Source of the DNA: CAWUIO01 sp963922455
GTDB lineage: Bacteria; Bacteroidota; Bacteroidia; Cytophagales; Microscillaceae
Assembly (NCBI GenBank): GCA_963922455.1
Contig: CAWUIO010000015.1
Location: forward strand, 1-64,000
Direction of reading: 5' to 3'
Length of the DNA: 64,000 bases
The notes beneath the pieces are model-generated. The model did not search any database. It saw only the letters and a program-made list of their open reading frames with translations, and was not told the DNA's origin. Positions 34,554 to 44,371 of the stretch are shown piece by piece (position 1 is the first letter of the stretch; each line of letters starts with the position of its first letter). Position numbers and translations under genes: made by a program.

Positions 34554-35159
34554 ATGATAGCGTTCATCGAGGGTTCGTTGGTTCAGAAGGAACCTACATA
34601 CGTAATTGTAAATGTCGGAGGAATCGGCTATCAGATTTTTGTATCCATCAACACATCCTTTGGCCTTCAACCGCAACAAAAGTGTAAGCTGTATACTTAT
34701 TTTCTAGTTAGGGAAGACGCTCAGTTACTGTATGGGTTTAAGGACTTGGCAGAAAAAAAGCTTTTTCTTCATTTAATAAGTGTATCGGGGATAGGGGCCA
34801 ATACGGCGATGGTTATCTTGTCGTCTTTGTCGACATCAGAAATTCTCACAGCCATCGTTGAAGAAGATATAGCTACGATCCGTCAGATTAAAGGCATTGG
34901 TTTAAAAACAGCCCAACGTTTGGTGCTTGAGTTAAAAGATAAAGTAAGCAAAGAACTAAAATCCGGCAAAGAACAACCGATTTTGCCCACTACTTCAACT
35001 TCATTAAATACATCAGCTATTAAAGAGGAGGCCATACTTGCGCTAATTACCCTTGGCATTTCACGTCCAAGTGCCGAAAAAAACGTGGCAAGCATATGGA
35101 AATCTCATCAAGGAACTATTAGTCTGGAAGATTTAATTAAACACGCACTGAAAATTTAA
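34554..35159 (+). CDS. ruvA: Holliday junction branch migration protein RuvA
   Basis: RuvA binds four-way junctions and loads the RuvB motor. The 201-residue protein has the N-terminal OB-fold (MIAFIEGSLVQKEPTYVIVN), two helix-hairpin-helix units (HLISVSGIGANTAMVIL and IRQIKGIGLKTAQRLVLELKDK), a Ser/Thr-rich linker and a C-terminal RuvB-binding helix bundle (EEAILALITLGISRPSAEKNV). Complete and of normal length. It is directly upstream of sprA, a neighbourhood I recall from other Bacteroidota. Confidence 0.95.
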   Translation: MIAFIEGSLVQKEPTYVIVNVGGIGYQIFVSINTSFGLQPQQKCKLYTYFLVREDAQLLYGFKDLAEKKLFLHLISVSGIGANTAMVILSSLSTSEILTAIVEEDIATIRQIKGIGLKTAQRLVLELKDKVSKELKSGKEQPILPTTSTSLNTSAIKEEAILALITLGISRPSAEKNVASIWKSHQGTISLEDLIKHALKI

Positions 35160-35235
35160 ACTGTCAAGCCTATAGATAAGATAACTACCTCACCGATCTC
35201 AATTTTGGCAATAAATTCAAAACTTTCAATTCTCT

Positions 35236-38200
35236 GTGAAAAACTTAATGCCCTTGGGCGTTGCCGTGCTGGTGGTTTCCCTTCTTCCGTATACCAAGAT
35301 GGAGCCTTCGGCCTCTCCGAAACGGAGAATCCCCATTGTAACCCAACAGAAGCAGGTGTCTCCTCAGAAAGACACGTCAATTGATCTACTCAAGGTAATC
35401 CGTGACGATTACCCCGAGCCGGCACCTAGGCCCCACGTGGTCGATACGCCGTATCAACCAACCCGGTTCCCATATTATCGACCTCAGAGCTTTTATGCAG
35501 ACCCTTACTTTAAGGGAAAGCCTAATAATCCCTTCCTCTACGATCCGGCCAATATAATTCAAACCGAGATCCAGCTCGTTCCGGATTCTAATGGGAATAA
35601 TTACCAAATCCGCCAAAAGATTGGAGATAGCGATTTCCGCCCTCCGCTACTCTTAAATCAAACCGATTATTTTGAATTGCAGCGGAGAAGAGATCGCTTC
35701 CAAACGTGGCGTGAACTTTCCGGGGGTAAAAATGTAGAGTCGGCAACGCAGTCTAATCGCTTACTCATTCCAAAAATCCCGATTGAGAGCCGCTTTTTTA
35801 ATAGAGTATTTAAAGGAGATTACATTGAGTTTCGGCCCACGGGCTTTGTAAACCTAGGGTTTTCCCTCCAGTCTCAAAAAGTCGCCAACCCAAGCTTGCC
35901 TATCCGGCAACAAAGAAGTACCAACTTTCTCTTTGATCCACACGCAAATATTGCCTTAACGGGTAAAATTGGAGAAGCTATGGAGATTGGAGCAAGCTTT
36001 GACACCAAAGCCGGCTTTCAATTTGACAACCAATTTAATCTGACCTACCAGGGCTACGAAGAAGATATTATTCAGAAAATAGAGTTTGGGAATGTTAGCT
36101 TTTCAGTCCCAACAAACCTGATCCAAGGAAGCCAAAACCTGTTTGGGATCAATACAGAGCTGAAATTTGGAAGGCTTAAAGTTCGATCGGTATTTGCAAA
36201 TCAGCGGAGTCGCTCCGAGCAAATCAATTTACAAGGAGGCGCCCAGAGACGAAGGTTTGAGATTCGAGCCTCTGATTATGAAGAAAACCGACACTTTTTC
36301 TTAGGGCATTACTTCCGGAATAACTACAACCAATGGCTGAGTACCTTGCCTACCGTTGGTTCTGGTTTGCGAATCAACCGGATTCGGGTTTTTGTTACTA
36401 ACCTCAGTAATGCAACCGTAGGCCAAAGGAATATTATTGCCTATACCGACTTGGGAGAATCAGATACGGCTGTTTTGAGAAACGAAAACTTCGTGGCTCC
36501 ACTCTCTCCCATTCCGGCAGTGACCCGTAATGAGTCAAATAACTTATTAAGCCGGGTGGACGGTTTGACCAACTCAGACAATATTACCCAAGACCTCCAA
36601 AACCTGGGTTTGGAAAATGGGTTGGACTTTATTGTCAATGATAATGCCCGTGAGCTTACCCGAAATACAGAATTTACCGTTAATGAACAGTTGGGGTACA
36701 TCTCCCTTTTAACCCCTTTACGGAATAATGAGGCACTTGCAGTTGCTTTTGAGTACTCTATAAACGGACAAGTATTTGAGGTGGGGGATCAAATTGAAGA
36801 CAACCCCAACTTGGAGAATAATGCCAATGTTCAAAATAATGATGAACGTATTGTTACCAAGTTATTGAGACCTGATGCCGTTCGGATCGACCTGCCTACG
36901 TGGGATTTGATGATGAAAAATATCTATTCCCTCAATGCCAACCAGGTCAATCGCCAGAATTTTCAGTTACGAGTAGTGTATAAAGATGACTTAACGGGGA
37001 TAGATAACCCTACTATACAAATCGGGGAAGAAATTCGGGATATACAGCTAATCCAATTATTGGGTTTGGATCAGTTGAACCAATTGAATGATCCCCCCTC
37101 AGATGGCAACTTTGACTACATTGAAGGACTTACCATTGATAGCCGCAATGGTAGAATAATTTTCCCGGTAGTCGAGCCCTTCGGAGACCATTTAAGAAGA
37201 CAATTTGAAGCCACAGCCGATGCCAGCCTGGCCGATTTCTACGTTTTTGATGTCTTGTATGACCGGACACGGTCTGACGCCTTGCAGTTGGCTCCAGACA
37301 AAAACAAGTTTTTTATCAGTGGTAGTTTGGAAGGAAGTGCCTCTACCGATGTGTCATTACCCTCGATTGTACCGCCCCAACCAGGTTCGGTACGCGTGTA
37401 TAATGGGACAATACAACTAACCGAAAACGTAGACTTTGTCGTGGATTATAGTAGCGGGCAGGTCCAGATCATTAATCCGTCTATCAATCAAGAAAATATC
37501 CGGATTGATTACGAACAGGCCGATCTCTTTAATTTTCAGACCCGACGCATGTTTGGAACCCGCCTTGAATATGAGATCAGCCCGGATATAAATTTTGGGG
37601 CAACCTACATGAACCTTACCGAAAGACCCGTAATTAGCCGGGTCAATATCGGAAACGAACCCGTAAATAACACCATGTTGGGTTTGGATGTAAATTATGC
37701 TTCCAACTCTCGCCTCTTGACCCGCTTAGTAGATAGGCTACCGCTTATTCAAACCAAAGAAGAATCCAAGGTCAATTTTTCGGCCGAATATGCGCAACTC
37801 TTCCCGGGAGCTGCCAGTTTGAGTGGGGAAGTATCTTTTATAGATGATTTTGAAGGGAATGGCCTGGCCGTGGCCAATTTGGTACGCGTACCCCAAAGAA
37901 ACTGGAAATTGGGATCTACTCCCCAAGATTTCCCCGAATTTGCCTCACAAGATTTAGATTACTCTTTTAGAAGAGCCAAGCTTGCCTGGTATAATATTGA
38001 TAATGTATTTTACCGAACAGGGAGTAGTGTAAGACCAGACAATGTCGAAACAGACAACCACTACGTTCGGGCGGTTTCTCCCCAGGAAATATTCCCTTTC
38101 CGAAACCAAAACCTAATTATTCAAACCAACGAGATTATTTTAGATTTGGCTTATTACCCTTCAGAACGGGGGCCTTATAACTACAATCCCAATTTAAATC

Positions 38201-41200
38201 CGGATGGTACCTTACCTAATCCTGCTCAGAACTTTGGCTCGATAAGCCGTAACTTTACCACAGATAATGACTTTGATAATGCCAATGTTCAGTATGTAGA
38301 GTTTTGGTTAATGGACCCCTTTAAAGAAGGGGAGTTTGGTCGGGGAGCGGCCTTTGGTTTTAATGATGCCAGCATAGATGAGCAGGAGGCTAAGATTGTC
38401 CTCAACTTGGGGAATGTTTCAGAAGATGTGCTACCCGATGGGGAGCTATCTTACGAAAATGTCCCTGATAATGAAAATGTACAAGAAACTACCTGGGGAA
38501 GGCCCCACAACCGACCAAATACTACCATAGCCTTTGAACCGGATCTACAAAACAGCCAGGATATTGGTCTAGACCGTTTAACCGATGCGGATGAACAAAG
38601 CTTTCCAAGCTTTCAAAATTTTTTAAACAACATTGGAGGTTTGCCCGACTCTATAAGACAAACCATTGTAGACGACCCATCCAATGATAATTTTACCTAT
38701 TTCTTAGATCCCTCTCTAGATGGCTTACAAATCCTGGACCGTTACAAACAATTCAACGGTTTTGAAGGGAATTCACCGGCCAACTCGGCCGAATCGGCCA
38801 CGAATGAGCCCGACAATGAGGATTTGAATAATAACACAACCATCAATACTGAAGAAGGCTATTACCAATACGAAATTCCATTGAGGAAAAGTAATGTTGA
38901 TGGAAGATTACTCAATGATAATGGGTATATCATCAACCGGATCACTCCCACCAATAACCAAAACAATGAAGAGATTGATTGGTACTTGTTCCGAGTTCCC
39001 ATTCGGGACCCTCGCGCTGAAGTGTTTGGAAATATAAGTGGGTTTAAGTCCGTCAATTATATGCGGATGTTTGTGACGGGATTTGAGCAACCCGTTGTGC
39101 TGCGTATGGCCCAGTTTCAAGTAGTTTCTACCCAATGGCGGGTAAATAACCTGACAGACCCATCCTTCGGCTTGATTGGCGAGCCTGATCCCAATCAAAA
39201 TGTGATTGACATTTCTACGGTAAGTGTAGAAGAAAATGGGTTTGATAACCCAGAAGATCAAGTAATCCCTTACGTATTGCCTCCGGGATCCATTCGGGAC
39301 CGAGACGTAACGAGTATCTCAAGCAATGTTCAGCTCAACGAGCGGGCCATGCAGTTGGATATTACCCGCATTGAGCAAGATAGTGCTCTCTCGGTATTTC
39401 GTAACTATAACCTTGACTTACTCAGTTATAAAAACCTGAATATGTTCATCCACGCTCAAAGGCGCTTGGATGCCAATGGGAATCCAGACCCCCTGCCCTT
39501 AGAAGATGGAGACGTAACTGCTTTTGTTCGATTGGGTACCGACTTTGACCAAAACTTTTACGAAGTAGAAGTCCCTCTCACCATTACCCCTGGTGGGGCT
39601 TCCGATCCTGAAATAATTTGGCCCGAAGCCAATGAAATCAATATTGCTTTCCAAGCTTTGGTGGATACCAAATTGGAGCGTAACCAGCAAGGACAAGACC
39701 CTCGTACGGTGTATAGTCGTTTTGTAAATCAATATCGGGTAACGGTAGTGGGGAATCCCGACCTCAGCTCCGTACAAGTGGTAAGTATAGGGGTTCGGAA
39801 CCCAGACGAAAATGAACTGGCCCAGAACCCATTTTATCAAGGAACCAACGATTTTAACTTTGTAGAAGACAATCAAGCCAAGTCTGTAAGAATTTGGGTC
39901 AACGAATTGCGCATAACCGAGTTTGACCAAACGGCTGGTTGGGCTGCCCAGGCCCAGGCTACGGTACAACTAGCTGATTTTGCCCGGCTCCAAGGATCTG
40001 TTCGATATCGTACCTTTGGCTTTGGCCAACTGGAAGATAAAATCTCCGAAAGAGCGCGTGAGACTATATTAGAATATGACATCGCGGCCAATATCAATGT
40101 AGACAAACTCCTACCCGAAAATTGGGGGCTTAAAATCCCCTTGTATGTGAGCTACGAAAAACGGAAAATAGATCCTCGGTTTAACCCATTAGATCCCGAT
40201 ACCGAATTGGATGACTTCTTGGACAACTTACCCACAGATGCGGAAAGGGATAGATTCCAAAACTTAGTGCAGGATATAACCACCCGGCAAACCATTAACC
40301 TGACCAATGTCCGTAAGGAAAGGGTAAACCCAGAGGCCAAAGTACAGTTTTGGGATGTGGAAAACTTTGCGTTTAGTTGGGCCTACACGATTGAGCGAAG
40401 CAGCAACTCGTTTATAGCCAATTATTTAAATCGAAGTGAACGCTACTCTCTGGCGTATAATTTTAGTAAAGACCGGAAATTTATTGAGCCTTTTAAAAAT
40501 ATTAAGTTCTTACAGTCCCCCTGGCTGAAAATCTTGGGAGATTTTAACTTCAATCTCTTACCCAATCAAATAAGCATCAAGGGAGATCTGGACCGTAATT
40601 TTGTGCGGACCCAGTACTGGACCTCCGTGATTACGCCCACAGGCAACGATTTGACCACCGAAGGAGTCATCCCTATTTATCAGAAGCGATTCCTGTTTAA
40701 TCGGGCCTATAATGTCGGGTGGAATATTACGCGGAGTATTTCGCTTAATTACAATGCTACCGTAAACGCGGTGATCGACGAACCCCAGGGCGAGATAGAT
40801 ACCCAACAAGAGCGGGATTCTATATGGAACAACCTCAAGAGGTTTGGGCGGACGAAAAACTTTACCCAACAGTTTGCCTTGACGTATCGCCTGCCTATTG
40901 ATAAGATCCCATTACTAGACTGGACAGATGCCAATTACTCTTATAACACAGGATTTCAATGGGTGGCCGGAGCATATCGCCCCAACCCGGATACCTTAGG
41001 CCAACAAGATACCTTGGGGAACGTGATCAGCAATACCCGTTCCCGTAATTTCCAATTAGGATTTAACTTAAGCGATCTCTATAGTAAGGTTAAATTCCTG
41101 TCAGATTTAAACGCCCCGCCCCCGCCATTGCCCGACCCTTCCGAAGAAGACTCCGTTCGGATACGTCGTCGGTTTACCGACACCCGGGCCTTTAAGACGT

Positions 41201-42597
41201 TTGCCCGATTACTCCTGATGGTGAAACGAGTAGGCGTGACCTTCTCTACCAATGAGTCGACCATATTACCGGGTTTTAAACCCATACCCAACTTCTTTGG
41301 GATGGCGGATGGTTTTGGGGCACCCGGGGCAGATTTTGCCGTCTTGGGAAGTCAAGACCCAGGTATAAGGCAGCGAGCGCTCAATAGTGACTGGCTCGTG
41401 GCCAACGAATTCCTCAATACGCCTTTTACCCAGACCCTGAGCAACAATCTTAACATAACTGCCGACGTAGAACCCTTTGTGGACTTCAAAGTACAGTTGG
41501 ATGCCCGCATCAGTAGGCAGATTAATTACCAAGAGCTGTTTCGGTTAGACACCGCTACCAATGTGGTTACCACCCAAAACCCTACTCGAAGCGGTAGCTA
41601 TACTATTTCTACGATTAGTATCCGCAGTGCGTTTGGATCGGATAATGCAGAAAACGTCTCAGATGTTTTTGAAGAATTTGTGCGCAACCGTGATGTCATA
41701 CGAGATCGCCTGAGGGCGGCAAACCCTTTGGTTACCGGTAACCCGGCCGATCCGGATTACGCCTTAAACTCCCAAGATGTGTTAATCCCAGCATTTTTGG
41801 CGGCCTACACGGGAAAAAGCGCCAATGATATTAGCTTGTCACCTTTTCCTAAAACCCCCCTGCCCAACTGGCGCATCGATTACACAGGCTTGAACAAAGT
41901 AGAGTTTTTGCAGGAAGTCTTTCAGACGATTAACCTAAACCACAGCTACGAATCTGTCTTTAGTGTCAATAGCTATACCTCTTCCTTAGAGTACGATGAG
42001 TCCTTTGTGAGTATCGACACCGATGAGCGGGATTTTATAGCCGCGACGGAGACAAATGAAGAAGGAGACCTAATACCAGTATATGTGATCAATCAAGTCT
42101 CGATTCAGGAGCGCTTCAGCCCCTTAATTGGGATTAATGTTCGGACCAAGAACAATATGACCATACGATTCGATTACGGGCGGGAACGCAGCTTGAGTTT
42201 GAACCTATCCAATGCCCAGATTACCGAAAACAAGAGTTTAAACTATACCTTTAGCTTTGGTTACGTCAAAAAAGATCTCAAATTACCCATTCGTAAAGGG
42301 CGGGGCGGGGAGTTTGTGGTACTAAAAAATGACGTTGATTTTCGTTTGGATGTCACGGTACGGGATAGTCGTACCATACAAAGACAGGTTCCTCAGGATG
42401 ATGAAGCTAGTTCTAATGTGATCACTTCGGGTAATTTAAACGTACAAATACGGCCGAATATCAGTTATCAAATCAATAACCAGTTGAGTTTCCAACTGTT
42501 TTACGAACGGACGGTCAACGAGCCCCGTATCTCAAGCTCTTTCCGTAGGGTCACCTCCACTGGGGGCTTCCAGTTGCGATATAATCTTGCCCAATAG
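35236..42597 (+). CDS. sprA: T9SS outer-membrane translocon protein SprA (Sov)
   Basis: SprA forms the very large beta-barrel through which T9SS cargo leaves the cell; it is also needed for gliding in gliding species. The gene encodes 2453 residues from a GTG start at 35236; an ATG four codons in is the alternative. A hydrophobic signal (about 5-18) is followed by a Pro-rich stretch. Then come long runs of alternating beta strands with family blocks such as GFVNLGFSLQSQKVANP, LTGKIGEAMEIGASFDTKAGFQFDNQFNL, VSFIDDFEGN and the C-terminal GGFQLRYNLAQ ending with the aromatic/Gln pattern of outer-membrane barrels. It is full length with no frameshift. Repeat copy 9 begins 15 nt after its stop. 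Confidence 0.96.
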   Translation: MKNLMPLGVAVLVVSLLPYTKMEPSASPKRRIPIVTQQKQVSPQKDTSIDLLKVIRDDYPEPAPRPHVVDTPYQPTRFPYYRPQSFYADPYFKGKPNNPFLYDPANIIQTEIQLVPDSNGNNYQIRQKIGDSDFRPPLLLNQTDYFELQRRRDRFQTWRELSGGKNVESATQSNRLLIPKIPIESRFFNRVFKGDYIEFRPTGFVNLGFSLQSQKVANPSLPIRQQRSTNFLFDPHANIALTGKIGEAMEIGASFDTKAGFQFDNQFNLTYQGYEEDIIQKIEFGNVSFSVPTNLIQGSQNLFGINTELKFGRLKVRSVFANQRSRSEQINLQGGAQRRRFEIRASDYEENRHFFLGHYFRNNYNQWLSTLPTVGSGLRINRIRVFVTNLSNATVGQRNIIAYTDLGESDTAVLRNENFVAPLSPIPAVTRNESNNLLSRVDGLTNSDNITQDLQNLGLENGLDFIVNDNARELTRNTEFTVNEQLGYISLLTPLRNNEALAVAFEYSINGQVFEVGDQIEDNPNLENNANVQNNDERIVTKLLRPDAVRIDLPTWDLMMKNIYSLNANQVNRQNFQLRVVYKDDLTGIDNPTIQIGEEIRDIQLIQLLGLDQLNQLNDPPSDGNFDYIEGLTIDSRNGRIIFPVVEPFGDHLRRQFEATADASLADFYVFDVLYDRTRSDALQLAPDKNKFFISGSLEGSASTDVSLPSIVPPQPGSVRVYNGTIQLTENVDFVVDYSSGQVQIINPSINQENIRIDYEQADLFNFQTRRMFGTRLEYEISPDINFGATYMNLTERPVISRVNIGNEPVNNTMLGLDVNYASNSRLLTRLVDRLPLIQTKEESKVNFSAEYAQLFPGAASLSGEVSFIDDFEGNGLAVANLVRVPQRNWKLGSTPQDFPEFASQDLDYSFRRAKLAWYNIDNVFYRTGSSVRPDNVETDNHYVRAVSPQEIFPFRNQNLIIQTNEIILDLAYYPSERGPYNYNPNLNPDGTLPNPAQNFGSISRNFTTDNDFDNANVQYVEFWLMDPFKEGEFGRGAAFGFNDASIDEQEAKIVLNLGNVSEDVLPDGELSYENVPDNENVQETTWGRPHNRPNTTIAFEPDLQNSQDIGLDRLTDADEQSFPSFQNFLNNIGGLPDSIRQTIVDDPSNDNFTYFLDPSLDGLQILDRYKQFNGFEGNSPANSAESATNEPDNEDLNNNTTINTEEGYYQYEIPLRKSNVDGRLLNDNGYIINRITPTNNQNNEEIDWYLFRVPIRDPRAEVFGNISGFKSVNYMRMFVTGFEQPVVLRMAQFQVVSTQWRVNNLTDPSFGLIGEPDPNQNVIDISTVSVEENGFDNPEDQVIPYVLPPGSIRDRDVTSISSNVQLNERAMQLDITRIEQDSALSVFRNYNLDLLSYKNLNMFIHAQRRLDANGNPDPLPLEDGDVTAFVRLGTDFDQNFYEVEVPLTITPGGASDPEIIWPEANEINIAFQALVDTKLERNQQGQDPRTVYSRFVNQYRVTVVGNPDLSSVQVVSIGVRNPDENELAQNPFYQGTNDFNFVEDNQAKSVRIWVNELRITEFDQTAGWAAQAQATVQLADFARLQGSVRYRTFGFGQLEDKISERARETILEYDIAANINVDKLLPENWGLKIPLYVSYEKRKIDPRFNPLDPDTELDDFLDNLPTDAERDRFQNLVQDITTRQTINLTNVRKERVNPEAKVQFWDVENFAFSWAYTIERSSNSFIANYLNRSERYSLAYNFSKDRKFIEPFKNIKFLQSPWLKILGDFNFNLLPNQISIKGDLDRNFVRTQYWTSVITPTGNDLTTEGVIPIYQKRFLFNRAYNVGWNITRSISLNYNATVNAVIDEPQGEIDTQQERDSIWNNLKRFGRTKNFTQQFALTYRLPIDKIPLLDWTDANYSYNTGFQWVAGAYRPNPDTLGQQDTLGNVISNTRSRNFQLGFNLSDLYSKVKFLSDLNAPPPPLPDPSEEDSVRIRRRFTDTRAFKTFARLLLMVKRVGVTFSTNESTILPGFKPIPNFFGMADGFGAPGADFAVLGSQDPGIRQRALNSDWLVANEFLNTPFTQTLSNNLNITADVEPFVDFKVQLDARISRQINYQELFRLDTATNVVTTQNPTRSGSYTISTISIRSAFGSDNAENVSDVFEEFVRNRDVIRDRLRAANPLVTGNPADPDYALNSQDVLIPAFLAAYTGKSANDISLSPFPKTPLPNWRIDYTGLNKVEFLQEVFQTINLNHSYESVFSVNSYTSSLEYDESFVSIDTDERDFIAATETNEEGDLIPVYVINQVSIQERFSPLIGINVRTKNNMTIRFDYGRERSLSLNLSNAQITENKSLNYTFSFGYVKKDLKLPIRKGRGGEFVVLKNDVDFRLDVTVRDSRTIQRQVPQDDEASSNVITSGNLNVQIRPNISYQINNQLSFQLFYERTVNEPRISSSFRRVTSTGGFQLRYNLAQ

Positions 42598-42611
42598 TTA
42601 CCCATATTTTT

Positions 42612-42740
42612 GGGGCTGCCCCCGGCGCTGTACGGCGGCTATTTAGATTGACGTATGGTGGCGCCGGGGTCGGGCTTTCGCTACTCGCTGCCTTTCCCCA
42701 CCGGGCCCCCACGAGCTCAAACAGGCCGCTCTATCCCTCA
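42612..42740 (+). repeat. Dispersed structured element, copy 9 (subtype A)
   Basis: GGGGCTGC, stem CCCCGGCGC/GCGCCGGGG around a unique loop that has TACG/CGTA, then TCGGGCTTTCGCTACTCGC, CGAGCTCAAACAGGCC and CTATCCCTCA. GGGGCT to CGGGCT spacing is 59 nt. It begins 15 nt after sprA and is the left half of the largest composite. Confidence 0.92.
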
Positions 42741-43101
42741 TCTTAAGAAGAGAGAGCAGAGAGAAGAGATTTTTTGTCTAGCCCAAAACAAGATTCTGCT
42801 CGCCCGCAAATGTTTTGTGGTCGCATCTTTCTAGCTTGGGTAATGCCCAAAAAAATGCAGGCGAATGGTAAATGCACCCAGCACAAAAAAGTCCCGCCTC
42901 TTCTCTCCTCTCTCCTCTAAAGTTTGGTGATGTCTTAACCCGTGAAAAAAGTCCCGCTTCCCGCCTCCCCCCTCCTTCTCTCCTCTCTCTTCTCTGCTCT
43001 CTCCTCTAAAATTTGGTGATGTCTTTACCCGTGAAAAAAGTCCCGCCTCCCGCCTCTCAGCTCCCGGTTCCTTCTCTCCTCTCTACTCTCTCCTCTCCTT
43101 C
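42741..43101. repeat. Insert of composite element 3 with three tandem pyrimidine-rich units
   Basis: Bases 42742-42880 match 86-229, including the TAATG-loop hairpin (TTGGG/CCCAA at 42836-42850). From about 42885 to 43101 three imperfect direct units follow, beginning near 42885, 42944 and 43033. Each has AAAAAAGTCCCGCCTC or close, then a CTCTCCT-rich pyrimidine run. The first two end in TTTGGTGATGTCTT and ACCCGT. No coding potential is apparent. Confidence 0.8.
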
Positions 43102-43230
43102 AGCTTAGGGATGGAGCGCATGTTTGAGCCCGCTGCTGGTATGCGCGGGGGCAGGCGAGTAGCGAGAGCCCGGCCCGCGGGCAAATAGGGGGATCATGGC
43201 CCGTGAAAGAACAATCCGCGGGCAAGCCCC
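43102..43230 (-). repeat. Dispersed structured element, copy 10 (subtype B)
   Basis: On the minus strand: GGGGCTTGCCC, stem GCCCGCGG/CCGCGGGC around a unique loop, then the arm with CTCGCCTGCC and CGGGCTCAAACATGCG, ending CCATCCCTAAGC. GGGGCT to CGGGCT spacing is 58 nt. It closes composite 3, 42 nt before the end of the phosphatase gene. Confidence 0.92.
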
Positions 43231-43272
43231 TAATTAATTCGAGGAAATCACTCGGGGCTTGTAAGGTCTATA

Positions 43273-44286
43273 TTATTTGATCGGAAAAGTCTCTTTGATA
43301 TAGGAAACCTGGTTTTTTCCTTTGAGCTCCAGGCTAATTTCTTGATTGGCCCAGTCTATCTGAATCAGCCCAAAATGTAATTGATTGACCAACTCACCCA
43401 TTCGGAAGCGGTTGGGTTCGTCTTCATTTTTACGAGTATCCCAGCTGTGGGTCAAACCACTGGAGGTTACTTCGTACACCGGGGTTTGGCCAGGAATTTT
43501 GGAAATTTCACCAATATGCCGGTCGCCACTGAGTAGGATCGGGTTTTTGATTTTTTTATCAGACAGAAGTTTGAGCAGGCGGGTACGGTCTTTGGGAAAA
43601 TTCATCCACTTCTCGTAAGGGTGTTGCATAGGAATAATCTGGATGCCATTGGCGATGATATGTACATCGGCATCGCTTTGATCTAGCTGAGCTTCGAGCC
43701 AAGCCCACTGTTTCGTTCCTAAGATGCTTCCAGAGCTTGAAATATATCGCTTGTTAACTTTTTGCACCGTATCTCTATGGTAGCGGTCATCCAGTAGAAT
43801 CACCATGACTTTCTGCCCTTTGGGCCCATACGAGTAGCTGGCATATACCCCAGCCCGGGTTCGCTGAGGAGCATCGTCCGGGACCCCTAGGAAGTCTAAA
43901 AGTAGTTGCTGGCTACTATCTTTTTGAGCATAATTGCGGCCACCGTCATTGATGCCGTAATCGTGGTCGTCCCAAACGCCAATGATGGGTATCCGGGAAG
44001 CAAAGTTTTGATAAGCCTGCACTTGATTTTGAGCCTCATATTTTTCTTGTAAGACCTGCATATCGTGGGTATCTCCATAGATGTTGTCCCCGAGCCAAAT
44101 CCAAAGATCAGGCGCGTTTTTTTGGATATAGGGCCACAGAGGCTGGGGAAGGTCGTGTTTGTTACAAGAACCGAAAGCAATGCGGCTAATGGCCTTTGCT
44201 TGCGCAATGGGCTCGGTTTGGGCTTGGATTGCCCAGCTCAACCCTAGGAAAAACAGCGTGGCTAGAGGGGATATTAAATTTTTCAT
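43273..44286 (-). CDS. PhoD-like alkaline phosphatase family metallophosphatase
   Basis: This 337-residue exported enzyme should hydrolyse phosphate esters with a dinuclear metal centre. The signal peptide is at about 1-22 (LSWAIQAQ). Metallophosphatase motifs are IAFGSCNKHDLPQ, LWIWLGDNIYGDTHDM (Asp ligands), GVWDDHDYGINDGG (Asp-Asp-His-Asp), IIANGIQIIP and LLSGDRHIGEIS (His ligand). The wording fits the PhoD-like group common in marine bacteria rather than classical PhoA. It is transcribed on the minus strand, 85 nt downstream of the M1 peptidase gene, and converges on sprA. Confidence 0.88.
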   Translation of the reverse strand: MKNLISPLATLFFLGLSWAIQAQTEPIAQAKAISRIAFGSCNKHDLPQPLWPYIQKNAPDLWIWLGDNIYGDTHDMQVLQEKYEAQNQVQAYQNFASRIPIIGVWDDHDYGINDGGRNYAQKDSSQQLLLDFLGVPDDAPQRTRAGVYASYSYGPKGQKVMVILLDDRYHRDTVQKVNKRYISSSGSILGTKQWAWLEAQLDQSDADVHIIANGIQIIPMQHPYEKWMNFPKDRTRLLKLLSDKKIKNPILLSGDRHIGEISKIPGQTPVYEVTSSGLTHSWDTRKNEDEPNRFRMGELVNQLHFGLIQIDWANQEISLELKGKNQVSYIKETFPIK

Positions 44287-44371
44287 AGATGTTTGTTCAA
44301 AGTATAAGCAAAGGAAGCAATCTCTTGTCTAGATTAGGGCAAAAACAGGTTAAGTAAGTATTAAATTAGAT

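Noticed and set aside
42612..43230. Insertion sequence with terminal inverted repeats
   Set aside because: No transposase frame lies between the ends, no target-site duplication was evident at any copy, and the two ends belong to different subtypes.
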